A DNA stretch of 64,000 nucleotides from Temnopleurus reevesii. Its lineage: Eukaryota > Echinodermata > Echinoidea > Temnopleuroida > Temnopleuridae. Positions within the stretch are counted from its first letter, which is position 1; each line of letters opens with the position of its first letter. The position numbers and the translations under genes were made by a program. Location of the stretch: positions 17,250 through 81,249 of the forward strand of contig BQKZ01002574.1 of assembly GCA_036244855.1 (NCBI GenBank). The letters are read 5' to 3'. Below, in pieces: positions 56,701 to 61,155 of the stretch. The notes under the pieces were generated by a model. The model did no database searches, had not been told where the DNA came from, and saw only the letters and a program-made list of their open reading frames with translations.

Positions 56701-58787
56701 TTTTATATTGTGTTTCAGCTATAGCTGGATACTTTTATATGTTATATGAATATTCAAAGTTAATGATGGCGATGAATATAACATGAGCCTGCAAGATGAA
56801 TAAACCATTTACCCCTGTGACAAGACATTTATTTATTTAATCTAGGACTACTTTTGTGTCAATAAGACAGCAAGCAATACAACACAACAAATGGAATGAC
56901 CGGTCAACAGCAATCGGGAGTCATGCATGGCCCCATTACATAAAAAGTTGCATTAACATGCAATTCAAAAAATGAAACACAACTCAATTCAATATCAATC
57001 AAGAGTGTGCATTTAGCACTCGTGTTTGATTTTCTAAGTTTAAATCCAACTTTAAATGCAACAGGGCCTAGATATCTGATGCCTTACATATTATATCCAA
57101 TTGTTATCTTAAACAGAATGGGGCTGTTCCATTTGTTTTGAATAGTATGTTACCTACATTTGTCCATTCAAGTGTCCATTTGATCCAAATTTAGTGTGTA
57201 GTAAATGCCATTCCCCATGGTATAATAAATACTGTACATCATTGACACCTTACAGATCAAAGGCTCTGCTCGATGAGATCGTAGAGAAGCTCCCTGAAGA
57301 GTTCTACATGATGGAGATCATGTTATGTGTTGTATAATACATTTTATACCCATGTTTTATAATAAATGCTACACCTCATTGACATATTACAGATCAAAGC
57401 CTTGCTCAATGAGATCGTAGAGATGCTTCCCGAGGAGTTTAACATGGTGGAGATCATGGCTAATGCTCTACGCATATGTTGTATATTAAATTTTACACCC
57501 CATTGTATAATACATTTTATACCCCCATGGTATAATAAATACTGTACCTCATTGACATCTTACAGATCAAAGGCTTGCTAGATGAGATCGTAGAGAAGCT
57601 CCCTGAAGAGTTCAACATGATGGAGATCATGGGTAAGGTAGAGGACAGGACACCTTACGTCGTGGTAGCCTTCCAGGAGTGTGAACGGATGAACACGCTC
57701 ACCTCTGAAATCAGACGCTCCCTCAAGGAACTCGACCTTGGTCTCAAGGTATGCCATTCTGTTTCCTTAGAATTTGTCTGATATGAGTCTTGCCTGAAAT
57801 TAATGGATGGGACCTGGATATTGTAAATTTATTTGGTATCATCTTCTGTTTAGACATAAAAAAGGTCAAAAAGGAATTAATTAATTGATTTGAAATTATA
57901 TTGAAAATGAAATAAAAGAAGTCATAAATCTAAAATATTCATACTAGAAATGTGTAGCACGTAAATCAAGTAAATACTTACTGAAAGTGAAAATATGCTT
58001 GACTTTGAAAAGGGAGTGAATAAATTGATATACATTTATCCTAAGAGCGTTGCAAAGGTATCATAGAATTTTATTTTAGAATTATTATCATTGTACTCTC
58101 AATTAGCTATTTTATTCAAAAACGTTGGTTTGTTAATTTAATTCAATTTCTCTATTGTTCATGCTACAGGGAGAGTTGACCATCACACCAGACATGGAGG
58201 ACCTGAGCAATGCCCTCTTCATGGACCAGATACCTGCTACATGGGTGAAAAGAGCTTACCCAAGTCTGTTCGGTCTGAGCGCCTGGTACGCCGATCTCCT
58301 TCAGCGTATCAAAGAGCTGGAGCAGTGGACGGCTGACTTTGCCCTCCCCAACGTGGTCTGGCTCGGTGGCTTCTTCAACCCGCAGAGCTTCCTCACCGCC
58401 ATCATGCAGTCTATGGCTAGGAAGAACGAGTGGCCTCTGGATAAGATGTGCCTGCAGTGCGACGTCACTAAGAAGAACAAGGAGGACTTCAGCAGCGCCC
58501 CGAGGGAAGGATCCTACGTGCATGGCCTCTACATGGAAGGGGCGCGCTGGGATACGCAGACCAACATGATCGCGGACGCCCGCCTCAAGGAGCTAGCGCC
58601 GAACATGCCGGTCATCTTCATCAAGGCTATCCCCGTGGACAAGATGGACACTAGGAACATCTAAGAGTGTCCAGTCTACAAGACCAAGCAGCGTGGTCCG
58701 ACGTTTGTCTGGACCTTCAACCTCAAGTCCAAGGAGAAGGCTGCCAAGTGGACACTAGCCGGTGTGGCGCTTCTGCTGCAGGTATAA
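594..58787 (+). CDS. DNAH9-like: Axonemal outer-arm dynein beta heavy chain, 65 coding exons
   Basis: Motor heavy chain of the ciliary/flagellar outer dynein arm; it couples ATP hydrolysis to sliding of doublet microtubules. I followed the frame exon by exon from the ATG at 594: every junction is GT-AG and every phase matches. The sum is 4,460 codons to the TAA at 58785-58787, close to the roughly 4,466 residues I recall for the sea urchin ciliary beta chain. P-loops lie near residues 1846 (GPAGTGKT), 2127 (GNAGTGKS), 2454 (GNAGLGKS) and 2799 (GVGGSGKQ); the AAA1 Walker B is GCFDEFN (D1898, E1899). The only lesion is an in-frame TAA at 58662-58664, which as written ends the protein at 4,419 residues. 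Exon coordinates are in the domain entries. The class (DNAH9/11/17 rather than gamma or inner-arm) is inferred from overall similarity; which vertebrate paralogue is closest cannot be decided here. Confidence 0.95.
1360..1530. mobile_element. Degenerate GGGTGTTGCTCAAA-family MITE in intron 1
   Basis: It shares the GCAAATCAACTGCAA and ACGCGCATGAAACAATG blocks with the better copies at 11485 and 62133, but the terminal repeats are eroded. Confidence 0.5.
2750..2815 (-). repeat. SINE-like tail in intron 3
   Basis: GCAATTTATATAGCGC is the complement of the AGCGCTATATAAA tail seen at 12180. Similar tail fragments occur at 6064-6125 (+) and 42400-42480 (-). Confidence 0.4.
5697..5845. repeat. ATG/GAT trinucleotide microsatellite in intron 7
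   Basis: Nearly pure GATGATGATG with a few ACG and GTG interruptions; a shorter block recurs at 6126-6187. The methionine-rich frame across it is meaningless. Confidence 0.9.
7550..8955. mobile_element. Cluster of foldback MITEs (TTTCATAAAGCT family)
   Basis: Three copies: 7550-7719, 7721-8790 (interrupted at 7810-8718) and 8790-8955. Each begins like TGTTTCATAAAGCTA and ends with the complement; the interior has GGTNACCC-type palindromic sequence. A fourth copy is in intron 17. No coding capacity. Confidence 0.6.
7810..8718 (+). mobile_element. DNA-transposon relic with a THAP-domain reading frame
   Basis: The ends are inverted repeats of about 21 bp with one mismatch (ATTCCCCCTATCGCATATAG at the left, its complement at 8697-8718). 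It sits inside a copy of the foldback MITE, whose two halves flank it. A 123-codon frame (8046-8417, +) looks like a THAP zinc finger: Cys5-x4-Cys10, then Cys58-x2-His61 in an ICSRHF motif. THAP domains are the DNA-binding part of P-element-type transposases and derived proteins. No catalytic domain follows, so it is a non-autonomous or decayed element. A target duplication was not found. Confidence 0.6.
11485..11655. mobile_element. GGGTGTTGCTCAAA-family MITE in intron 10
   Basis: It starts AGGTGTTGTTCAAA and ends with the complement TTTGAACAACACCCT. The interior alternates AACTGCAA/TTGCAA blocks with a conserved GCGCATGAAACAATGATTTT core. About 170 bp, no coding capacity. Confidence 0.7.
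11735..11916. mobile_element. Second GGGTGTTGCTCAAA-family MITE in intron 10, opposite orientation
   Basis: It begins GGGGGTGCTAAAAAGTTGCAA and ends GGCAACACCCTT, with the TGAATGAAAATGCATGTT core in reverse order relative to the neighbour at 11485. Confidence 0.6.
11935..12212 (+). mobile_element. SINE-like repeat in intron 10
   Basis: The body (GCTGCACTCAACCC, GGGTACCTGG, TTCCTTG) is shared in reverse orientation with 44935-45158. The 3' end is AGCGCTATATAAAAGCCGTT followed by ATTATTA. It lacks a clear promoter end, so it is a 5'-truncated or diverged copy. Confidence 0.55.
12886..18682 (+). CDS. DNAH9-like: Dynein heavy chain exons 12-19: distal stem (residues 675-1236)
   Basis: Exons: 12886-13386, 13842-14027, 14664-14810, 15436-15690, 16124-16293, 16917-17139, 17797-17913, 18596-18682. 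Exon 12 (501 bp) is the longest coding exon and encodes heptad-rich helical sequence typical of the stem. All boundaries except the exon 16/17 join (AG|C, serine) are phase 0. This is the rest of the DHC_N1 tail, the cargo-docking part of the outer arm. Introns 11-15 (455-636 bp) show no other feature; intron 16 holds an ATG/GAT microsatellite, intron 17 a MITE, intron 18 a short 20-bp tandem duplication near 17926-17970 and a T/G run near 18160. Confidence 0.93.
16720..16845. repeat. ATG/GAT trinucleotide microsatellite in intron 16
   Basis: Interrupted GATGATG runs just upstream of the exon 17 acceptor. Confidence 0.85.
17420..17578. mobile_element. Foldback MITE (TTTCATAAAGCT family) in intron 17
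   Basis: The right half (TAGAGTCGTGCGAAGACC to TTTATGAAACACAACCC) is the complement of the left ends of the intron 9 copies, and the centre has TGGTGACTC / GGGTCATCAG-type complementary sequence. The left end is diverged. Confidence 0.5.
18816..18855. repeat. Short palindromic repeat (GCCACC..GGTGGTGCC) in intron 19
   Basis: One of four similar 40-bp hairpins (others at 10557-10596, 40459-40498, 55211-55250) with the core TATGCCTCCNCCA..GGTGGTGCCGGAGGCATTAT. Each lies in a different intron. They look like termini or relics of a small mobile element. Confidence 0.5.
19194..24031 (+). CDS. DNAH9-like: Dynein heavy chain exons 20-26: linker (residues 1237-1729)
   Basis: Exons: 19194-19595, 20189-20434, 20961-21185, 21524-21615, 22173-22299, 22792-22944, 23798-24031. 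This is the DHC_N2 linker, the mechanical lever that swings over the AAA ring. Diagnostic pieces are the RHW motif late in exon 20 and [16 protein letters not shown] in exon 24. The introns before exons 22 and 26 carry decayed copies of the following exon (listed separately). Intron 20 has long T and G runs; introns 22-24 are 340-560 bp with nothing recognised. Confidence 0.94.
19861..20006. repeat. Long T and G homopolymer runs in intron 20
   Basis: Runs of about 22 T, 20 G, then 23 G, 14 T and 13 G flank a short GATA repeat. They could form G-quadruplexes; run lengths in an assembly are unreliable. Confidence 0.8.
20782..20890 (+). repeat. Decayed partial copy of dynein exon 22
   Basis: The stretch resembles the first ~110 bp of exon 22 (20961 on), including a preserved CAG|GT-type acceptor border, TCCAAGCACAT, CTACCTGGAG and CTCTGTCATCA. 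It lies 179 bp before the real exon start. It carries a 2-base shift, a gap and stop codons (for example TAG at 20835-20837), so it cannot code. Confidence 0.75.
23183..23341. repeat. Hairpin insertion between 16-bp direct repeats in intron 25
   Basis: CAATTACACTTGGTTT occurs at 23183-23198 and 23326-23341. Between them, arms of 34 bp (23233-23266 and 23296-23329) are complementary with one mismatch (CTTGCCTTATCCCAACATGA). The layout suggests a small foldback element. Confidence 0.6.
23466..23797 (+). repeat. Two tandem decayed copies of the start of dynein exon 26
   Basis: Copy A starts at 23466 and copy B at 23634; the real exon starts at 23798 (spacing 168 and 164 bp). Copy B matches the first 33 codons of exon 26 with about 30 identical residues, but its acceptor AG has become GG (23632-23633). 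Copy A keeps an intact TACAG acceptor and an open frame but ends in TAA after EEKP and is much more diverged. The intron stretch before exon 26 is repeated with them, so the unit is acceptor plus exon start. Confidence 0.88.
24700..28118 (+). CDS. DNAH9-like: Dynein heavy chain exons 27-31: AAA1, the main ATPase site (residues 1730-2013)
   Basis: Exons: 24700-24992, 25531-25687, 26321-26425, 27087-27244, 27980-28118. AAA1 is the site whose ATP hydrolysis drives the power stroke. Visible motifs are the lead-in [10 protein letters not shown], the Walker [11 protein letters not shown] at about residues 1846-1855, and the Walker B GCFDEFNR. The sensor strand [15 protein letters not shown] is in exon 30. 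All catalytic residues expected for an active site are present. Introns 28 and 29 (about 0.65 kb each) show nothing; intron 27 has a degenerate MITE; intron 30 contains repeated copies of the exon 30 donor region. Confidence 0.95.
25325..25465. mobile_element. Degenerate GGGTGTTGCTCAAA-family MITE in intron 27
   Basis: Shares CGCAAATCAACT and GGTTGCAAATTGTAATGCAC with the family; the ends are eroded. It stops about 65 bp before the AAA1 Walker A exon. Confidence 0.4.
27319..27500 (+). repeat. Three degenerate tandem copies of the exon 30 donor region
   Basis: The end of exon 30 and the start of its intron (CTCAAGGCTCTCTTCAG|GTACC, donor at 27245) recurs with GT at 27338, 27411 and 27484, spaced 93, 73 and 73 bp. 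Each copy keeps the CTC..TT..GGT core followed by a CCNCTCCT-type run. The copies are short and diverged, so this is less certain than the exon 26 and 38 arrays. Confidence 0.6.
28441..31478 (+). CDS. DNAH9-like: Dynein heavy chain exons 32-36: AAA2 (residues 2014-2366)
   Basis: Exons: 28441-28806, 29413-29545, 30073-30349, 30827-30960, 31330-31478. The Walker [10 protein letters not shown] is at the end of exon 32 (about residue 2127). Exon 34 has the Walker B strand IVLDGDID followed by the arginine-rich TPATVSRAG motif. AAA2 binds nucleotide structurally rather than cycling it. Intron 32 contains two MITE-like repeats; introns 31 and 33-35 hold nothing I recognise. Confidence 0.94.
28872..29052. 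mobile_element. GGGTGTTGCTCAAA-family MITE in intron 32
   Basis: It begins GGGAGTGATGTTCAAAAG and ends TTGAGCAACACCCCTTTAG, in reverse orientation to the copies at 11485 and 62133. Confidence 0.7.
29189..29353. mobile_element. Small inverted-repeat element in intron 32
   Basis: GAATGCCAACCATTCCGGAA at the left and ATACCGGAACGGTTGGCATC at the right are complementary with few mismatches, 165 bp end to end. No coding capacity. Confidence 0.5.
32039..38722 (+). CDS. DNAH9-like: Dynein heavy chain exons 37-42: AAA3 (residues 2367-2716)
   Basis: Exons: 32039-32212, 34815-35019, 36083-36183, 37395-37562, 38023-38262, 38561-38722. The Walker A GNAGLGKS is in exon 38, and the Walker [11 protein letters not shown] spans the exon 39/40 junction. 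AAA3 is the regulatory ATPase site that gates AAA1. Exon 38 ends with a single C before a GTAAGT donor, and this donor region is repeated three more times in the intron (see the array entry). The flanking introns 37 (2.6 kb), 38 (1.1 kb) and 39 (1.2 kb) are among the largest; intron 41 contains the assembly gap. Confidence 0.94.
32353..32488. mobile_element. MITE with CCTATTGCATAAAA ends
   Basis: It starts GGGTCCTATTGCATAAAA and ends TTTTTATGCAATAGGGCTC, a good inverted repeat. A related copy is at 56932-57069. Confidence 0.65.
34600..34769. mobile_element. MITE with ACAGTCAAACCTGTC-type ends in intron 37
   Basis: The right end is GACAGGTTTGACTGT and the left ACTGTCAAATCTAC; the interior repeats TATAAAGACCACC/TATAGAGACCAC blocks. 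A related copy lies at 41838-42005. Confidence 0.55.
34932..35555 (+). repeat. Four-unit 156-bp tandem array from dynein exon 38 and its donor
   Basis: GTCGGAGAC starts at 34932, 35088, 35244 and 35400, an exact 156-bp period. Unit 1 is the real exon 38 end (from just after the P-loop) plus intron start. Units 2 and 3 keep the coding frame and an intact CAAC|GTAAGT donor; unit 4 has a frame-stopping TAA and a destroyed donor (CAACATAAGT). No acceptor precedes units 2-4. Because 156 is divisible by three, the reverse strand is also open across the array, which is a by-product and not a gene. Confidence 0.93.
36453..36955. mobile_element. Repeat element with four CGCCGGTTCG blocks in intron 39
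   Basis: CTTACGAACCGGCGAATAGC at 36462 is the complement of the GCTTATTCGCCGGTTCGTAAG type at 36722. Further direct copies of TTATTCGCCGGTTCG are at 36788 and 36933, each followed by GACCAAnCCTAGC. The block is GC-richer than the intron around it. No coding frame; class unknown. Confidence 0.6.
38294..38306. other. Assembly gap (13 N) in intron 41
   Basis: Thirteen unknown bases follow a C run, and a run of about 46 A starts some 50 bp later (38359-38405). Both splice sites of the 298-bp intron are intact, so the gene model is not affected. Confidence 0.98.
39001..39166. mobile_element. Degenerate GGGTGTTGCTCAAA-family MITE in intron 42
   Basis: Family blocks AGCAATTTATCGCAA, GAATGCTCATTTTGATT and ATGAAACAATCAATTTCATTGG are present; the ends are eroded. 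Confidence 0.5.
39371..42225 (+). CDS. DNAH9-like: Dynein heavy chain exons 43-46: AAA4 (residues 2717-2978)
   Basis: Exons: 39371-39564, 40237-40399, 40905-41171, 42064-42225. The Walker [11 protein letters not shown] is in exon 44 (about residue 2799). VFLMTDAQV in exon 45 is the Walker B strand; [16 protein letters not shown] in exon 46 leads into the stalk base. Introns 42-45 (0.5-0.9 kb) contain a MITE in intron 42, a short palindromic repeat in intron 44 and a MITE in intron 45. I did not recognise the 41500-41640 stretch of intron 45. Confidence 0.94.
41838..42005. mobile_element. MITE with ACAGTCAAACC ends in intron 45
   Basis: It starts ACAGTCAAACCGGTCACC and ends AGTCAAGTTTGACTGT, with internal TGGCCACTG/GGTGGTCACTATAG blocks. 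It ends about 60 bp before the exon 46 acceptor. Confidence 0.6.
42706..42772 (+). repeat. Decayed partial copy of dynein exon 47
   Basis: About 65 bp match the interior of exon 47 (from 42844): GTGAGTGTGAACGAGA and GAGAGGCNTTACAACTAC are shared, 138 bp upstream of the real positions. The piece between is diverged and frame is lost. No acceptor is recognisable. Confidence 0.75.
42809..47671 (+). CDS. DNAH9-like: Dynein heavy chain exons 47-52: stalk coiled coil and microtubule-binding tip (residues 2979-3388)
   Basis: Exons: 42809-43042, 43464-43724, 44243-44386, 45232-45513, 46865-47060, 47559-47671. Exons 47-48 encode the outgoing heptad helix (CC1), exons 49-50 the tip that contacts tubulin (roughly 3145-3270), and exons 50-51 the returning helix (CC2). 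Exon 52 starts AAA5 with [16 protein letters not shown] across the junction. Intron 48, in the middle of the stalk, is mostly an AGT microsatellite that stays open in the exon 48 frame. Intron 49 holds a SINE-like element and intron 50 a piggyBac-like MITE. I see nothing else in introns 47 and 51. Confidence 0.94.
43728..44158. repeat. AGT trinucleotide microsatellite in the stalk intron (intron 48)
   Basis: About 430 bp of AGT/TAG with AGA and GGT interruptions, starting only a few bases after the exon 48 donor. The exon 48 frame continues through it as serine/arginine codons to a TAA at 44151, so a retained intron would add a long polyserine tail. The Leu-, Val- and Ser-rich frames on either strand are not genes. 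Confidence 0.95.
44935..45158 (-). mobile_element. tRNA-derived SINE-like repeat in intron 49
   Basis: Read on the minus strand, it opens with a tRNA-like promoter: TGGTGTTGTGGTTCTGACT near the A-box position and GATTTGAACCCC as a B box, then the body shared with 11935-12212 (CAACCCTGGTAAAAATGGG, CAGGAAT). This arrangement fits a pol III SINE. Confidence 0.6.
45851..46616. mobile_element. piggyBac-like MITE in intron 50
   Basis: Perfect 16-bp terminal inverted repeats (CCCTAATCCCATTGGG at 45851, complement at 46601) are flanked on both sides by TTAA (45847-45850 and 46617-46620). TTAA duplication with CCC ends is the piggyBac signature. Poly-G/poly-C blocks lie just inside each end. At 766 bp with no long frame it is non-autonomous. 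Confidence 0.85.
47682..47712. repeat. GA dinucleotide run in intron 52
   Basis: About fifteen GA units just after the exon 52 donor. Confidence 0.85.
48302..51134 (+). CDS. DNAH9-like: Dynein heavy chain exons 53-56: AAA5 (residues 3389-3678)
   Basis: Exons: 48302-48660, 49391-49595, 50275-50439, 50994-51134. Exon 53 carries the conserved [11 protein letters not shown] segment, and exon 54 the long [15 protein letters not shown] helix. AAA5 supports the buttress that grips the stalk. Intron 52 has a 30-bp GA run just after its donor (47682-47712). Intron 53 shows nothing; intron 54 has two MITEs; intron 55 is filled by a degenerate AATTGAACTG repeat. Confidence 0.94.
49727..49874. mobile_element. 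GGGTGTTGCTCAAA-family MITE in intron 54
   Basis: Starts GGGAGTTTTTCTACAAAG and ends TTTTGTTCAACACCCTC; the interior keeps GCTGCAAATCAGTCGCAAATT and GATGAAACAATAATTTT. Confidence 0.6.
50073..50219. mobile_element. MITE with GTGCCTTTAC..GTTGTTCATAT ends in intron 54
   Basis: TGCCTTTACAGTTGTTCATA at the left and a shorter AAAGGCACG at the right; the same left block recurs at 63691. The right inverted half is diverged here but clear in the 63689 copy. Confidence 0.5.
50488..50972. repeat. Degenerate AATTGAACTG tandem repeat filling intron 55
   Basis: Dozens of variants of a 5-10 bp unit (GAATTGAACT, AATTGAACTG, GAACTGAACT) run almost to the branch-point zone of the exon 56 acceptor. Confidence 0.9.
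51698..54123 (+). CDS. DNAH9-like: Dynein heavy chain exons 57-60: AAA6 (residues 3679-3979)
   Basis: Exons: 51698-51868, 52297-52419, 52950-53420, 53985-54123. Typical segments are [18 protein letters not shown] (exon 57), [10 protein letters not shown] (exon 59), [12 protein letters not shown] and the GHWVILQNIHL junction between exons 59 and 60. AAA6 lacks a P-loop, as expected. Exon 57 has a possible earlier donor at its internal ACACAG|GTTGCA (51857-51858), but the family sequence continues through it to 51868. Introns 56-59 (0.43-0.56 kb) hold only fragments of repeats. Confidence 0.94.
54597..54769. mobile_element. Palindromic MITE in intron 60
   Basis: It opens AGGGTGGTGTTTCACCAAG and closes CTTGGTGAAACACCTCCCT; the interior mirrors itself (AAAGAACGACTTTACGTTCG against CGAACTTAAAGTCATGCGT). 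It ends about 55 bp before the exon 61 acceptor. Confidence 0.7.
54825..58787 (+). CDS. DNAH9-like: Dynein heavy chain exons 61-65: end of AAA6 and C-terminal domain (residues 3980-4460)
   Basis: Exons: 54825-55105, 55671-55790, 56354-56596, 57566-57748, 58170-58787. Landmarks are [11 protein letters not shown] (exon 61), a glycine-rich loop with six Gly in a row at the end of exon 63, and [15 protein letters not shown] (exon 64). Exon 65 carries [20 protein letters not shown] and, after a stop at 58662, TFVWTFNLK and [12 protein letters not shown]. The frame is otherwise intact to 58787. Intron 60 has a palindromic MITE, intron 61 a short palindromic repeat, intron 63 a MITE and two decayed copies of the exon 64 start. 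Introns 62 and 64 show nothing. Confidence 0.92.
56932..57069. mobile_element. MITE related to the 32353 element, in intron 63
   Basis: Left GGCCCCATTACATAAAAAG and right AACTTTAAATGCAACAGGGCC are imperfect complements and resemble the CCTATTGCATAAAA ends at 32353. Confidence 0.5.
57256..57565 (+). repeat. Two tandem decayed copies of the start of dynein exon 64
   Basis: Copies start at 57256 and 57393, each right after an intact TACAG acceptor, before the real exon at 57566 (spacing 137 and 173 bp). Copy 1 has a one-base insertion giving a stop after six codons. Copy 2 keeps the frame for 22 exon-like codons ([17 protein letters not shown]) but then runs into intron sequence with no donor. 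The AT-rich intron stretch with TATAATAAAT is repeated with them. Confidence 0.9.
58662..58664 (+). other. In-frame TAA inside the last dynein exon
   Basis: The exon 65 frame reads Asn-Ile-TAA-Glu-Cys-Pro-Val-Tyr. In the dynein family the codon after Asn-Ile is tyrosine, so one base change (TAC or TAT to TAA) explains it. Forty further codons downstream (58665-58784) match the normal dynein C-terminus and end at a natural TAA. As written, 41 residues of the C-terminal domain are lost. Sequence error, a null allele, readthrough and early decay are all possible. Confidence 0.9.
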
Positions 58788-58875
58788 AGGACTCTGAATG
58801 GACACTAAGTAGGCTGAAATTTATCCTGCTAGTATGTGCTAGCATGTTTCTGGGTACTGTATACTGGCATTTTGT

Positions 58876-58925
58876 TTATTCCAGTGGGGTTTATTCCAGT
58901 GGGGTTTATTCCAGTGGGGTTTGTT
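58876..58925 (+). repeat. Three tandem copies of a 15-bp unit in the 3' UTR
   Basis: TTATTCCAGTGGGGT is repeated three times in direct order, about 90 bp after the natural stop. Confidence 0.9.
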
Positions 58926-59036
58926 CGTCACATACGGGGACGGAAATTCTATAGTTTTTATTAGGTTTGAAAGGCCAACCTAGCTCCTAGGGCAATAACA
59001 CAGAGCTAAAGGGCCAATGTATACAAATCTGATCCA

Positions 59037-59042
59037 AATAAA
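59037..59042 (+). terminator. Candidate polyadenylation signal
   Basis: AATAAA lies about 250 bp after the natural stop and is the first such hexamer downstream. Other AATAAA copies occur further on (for example near 59783 and 60478), so the main cleavage site is uncertain. Confidence 0.45.
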
Positions 59043-60065
59043 GAATATATGTAGATCTGCATCCCAGCTCTCTTGATCCTAATGTTCTTTTGTGAAGTTC
59101 ACGGTTGACGAAAAATTTGGCAACAGAAAAGCAGAAGTATGATCCAACAAGGAATATCATATCAATTTTCTAACTTTTCTTCTGTCAACTTCCATATTTA
59201 TATTTGAATCAGCACATTAAAGCCTTCACCGAAAAATTATTCTTATCAATGAATTATCTTTCACAATGTGTATAAATCTGCAGTTACTTCACAATAACAG
59301 GTCTTTGAAAGATGCATTCTGTGTTTGAAAAAATATATGCATTGCACACAGAGCACCGCATCAACTTTGTGGAATTCCTGAATTTATCTTTATCGAATGT
59401 ATGTATATATTTTTGCAGAACCTTGATTCGTAAATAGTATTTTTTTTCTTGGCGATTAAACCAAATAGAATTTTATCAAATAATGTATTCACACACAGTA
59501 GCATGTTCCGTACTTTATATATCCGTCCAAAATATTTGCTCTGTAAAAAATATTTTTTAAGTCTACATTGCCATCTTACGATCTGTATAATTTGTGACAT
59601 TCCTCTAGAATTGCCATCTATTTGACAAATGTTTCCACCGGTATTCAAAGAATGACAACACCTTGATGATAATTCATGTGCCTTTTTGTAAACAGTTCTA
59701 TGCAGTACAGAATTAATTTGAATTGGATTCAGATACATAGTACCTTGAATGAATTTTCATAGCTCAAATTGTTACAGATATTGAATAAATCTTTAATACT
59801 GGGAATCACATTGCAAACAATGTTCTACCACAAAATTGAGAATATATATGAATATAGTTTATAGAATATATCATATTGATCTATTTAATTTTGATTGCTG
59901 TCTTAGTCTTAAGACCAAAAAAAAAGAGTGGCTGTTTGCGACTAACACTCCTTTTCAAAATGTTCTGTTTTTATTTTGTGTTAAATGTTGTTTATTTTTT
60001 TTCAAACACACAATTTGAAAGAAGATCATAAGTGGAATTCAAGTTTTGGATATTGAACAGAAAGT

Positions 60066-60248
60066 ATAGTTGCAAACATTTGCAAATCAACTGCAATTCA
60101 GTTGCAAAAATTAAAATGCATTTTGTTATTTGTACAAGGCCTGTTCTTCTGACAAGAAATTCTTCTAGCATGAAACATGGAAATTGATTGGCTCATAGCA
60201 GTCCCCTACAACTTGCGGTCAATTGCAGCTATCTCACAACACCCCCTT
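60066..60248. mobile_element. GGGTGTTGCTCAAA-family MITE downstream of the gene
   Basis: Starts near AGTTGCAAACATTTGCAAATC and ends ATCTCACAACACCCCCTT; the core ATGAAACATGGAAATTGATTGG is kept. Confidence 0.55.
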
Positions 60249-61155
60249 ATTCTGTACAAGTTTATACAAGTTCACTCACATTCATTATATCCAGTTAAGG
60301 GGTTTTCACAACTTGCTTCTGGGACCATATGCTTTGTGTGATAAAATCCAGAATACAAAATTCATGAGAACTTTCATGTGCAAATTGTTCATATTACTTG
60401 CCATATGGTCCTAGAGGTCCTTTGCAAAATCCCTTTTTGCAATATCTTTTCCACTCATGATTGTCTTTCAAGTGTTGCAATAAATTTGCAAAACTTGAAT
60501 TATTTTTGTACCAAGTAGAGGTAATTTGTTACCCCTTAATACCAGAGAAATGTTAAAAGAATCCAATAATATGCCTGGGTATCATCCTCTTTTGATCATT
60601 TCCTCTAGAGCTGTCATTTCCTCTCAATTTCTTTCCACACACCTTTTATTCTTCCATAGTGCCTATTTCCATCATCAAGTCTTTCTCACTATTTCCTCAA
60701 ATTGATCTATGCATTGAGACTGTCAATAAACTTTACTGAATCTATTTATGTTGATCACAATTTTGTTTGTTAAACTGTGAATGAAATAAATATTTCAATA
60801 AAATATTTCCTTTGGTTATGTATGAATCATTCATTTCTTGTATTTGAATTTGTGTTGTGCATGAAATCTGATGAATGGATCATTTCATTCTTTTAAGTGT
60901 GAGAAAACATGAAAATGGTAAATGAGAGAAAGTTGAAAGAGACCTTGAAAATAAGGAACAACAAGCACTGAAGACTTCATTCTGGTGTGAATTAAAGTAA
61001 AAAGCAGTGCAAAGCCTGCTATGGAAAGTAATGGAGACAAATAATATTTAAAGAGCACCGCAACAAAATTGCAATCGACTGCAAATTTTTGATTGATTGG
61101 TTTACATTTGATGTGCATTTTATTGCGACTCTTTGCCCCGCCTCCTGAGATAATT

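Noticed and set aside
58667..58954. Separate small ORF after the premature stop
   Set aside because: It is in another frame; the meaningful continuation is the dynein frame 58665-58784.
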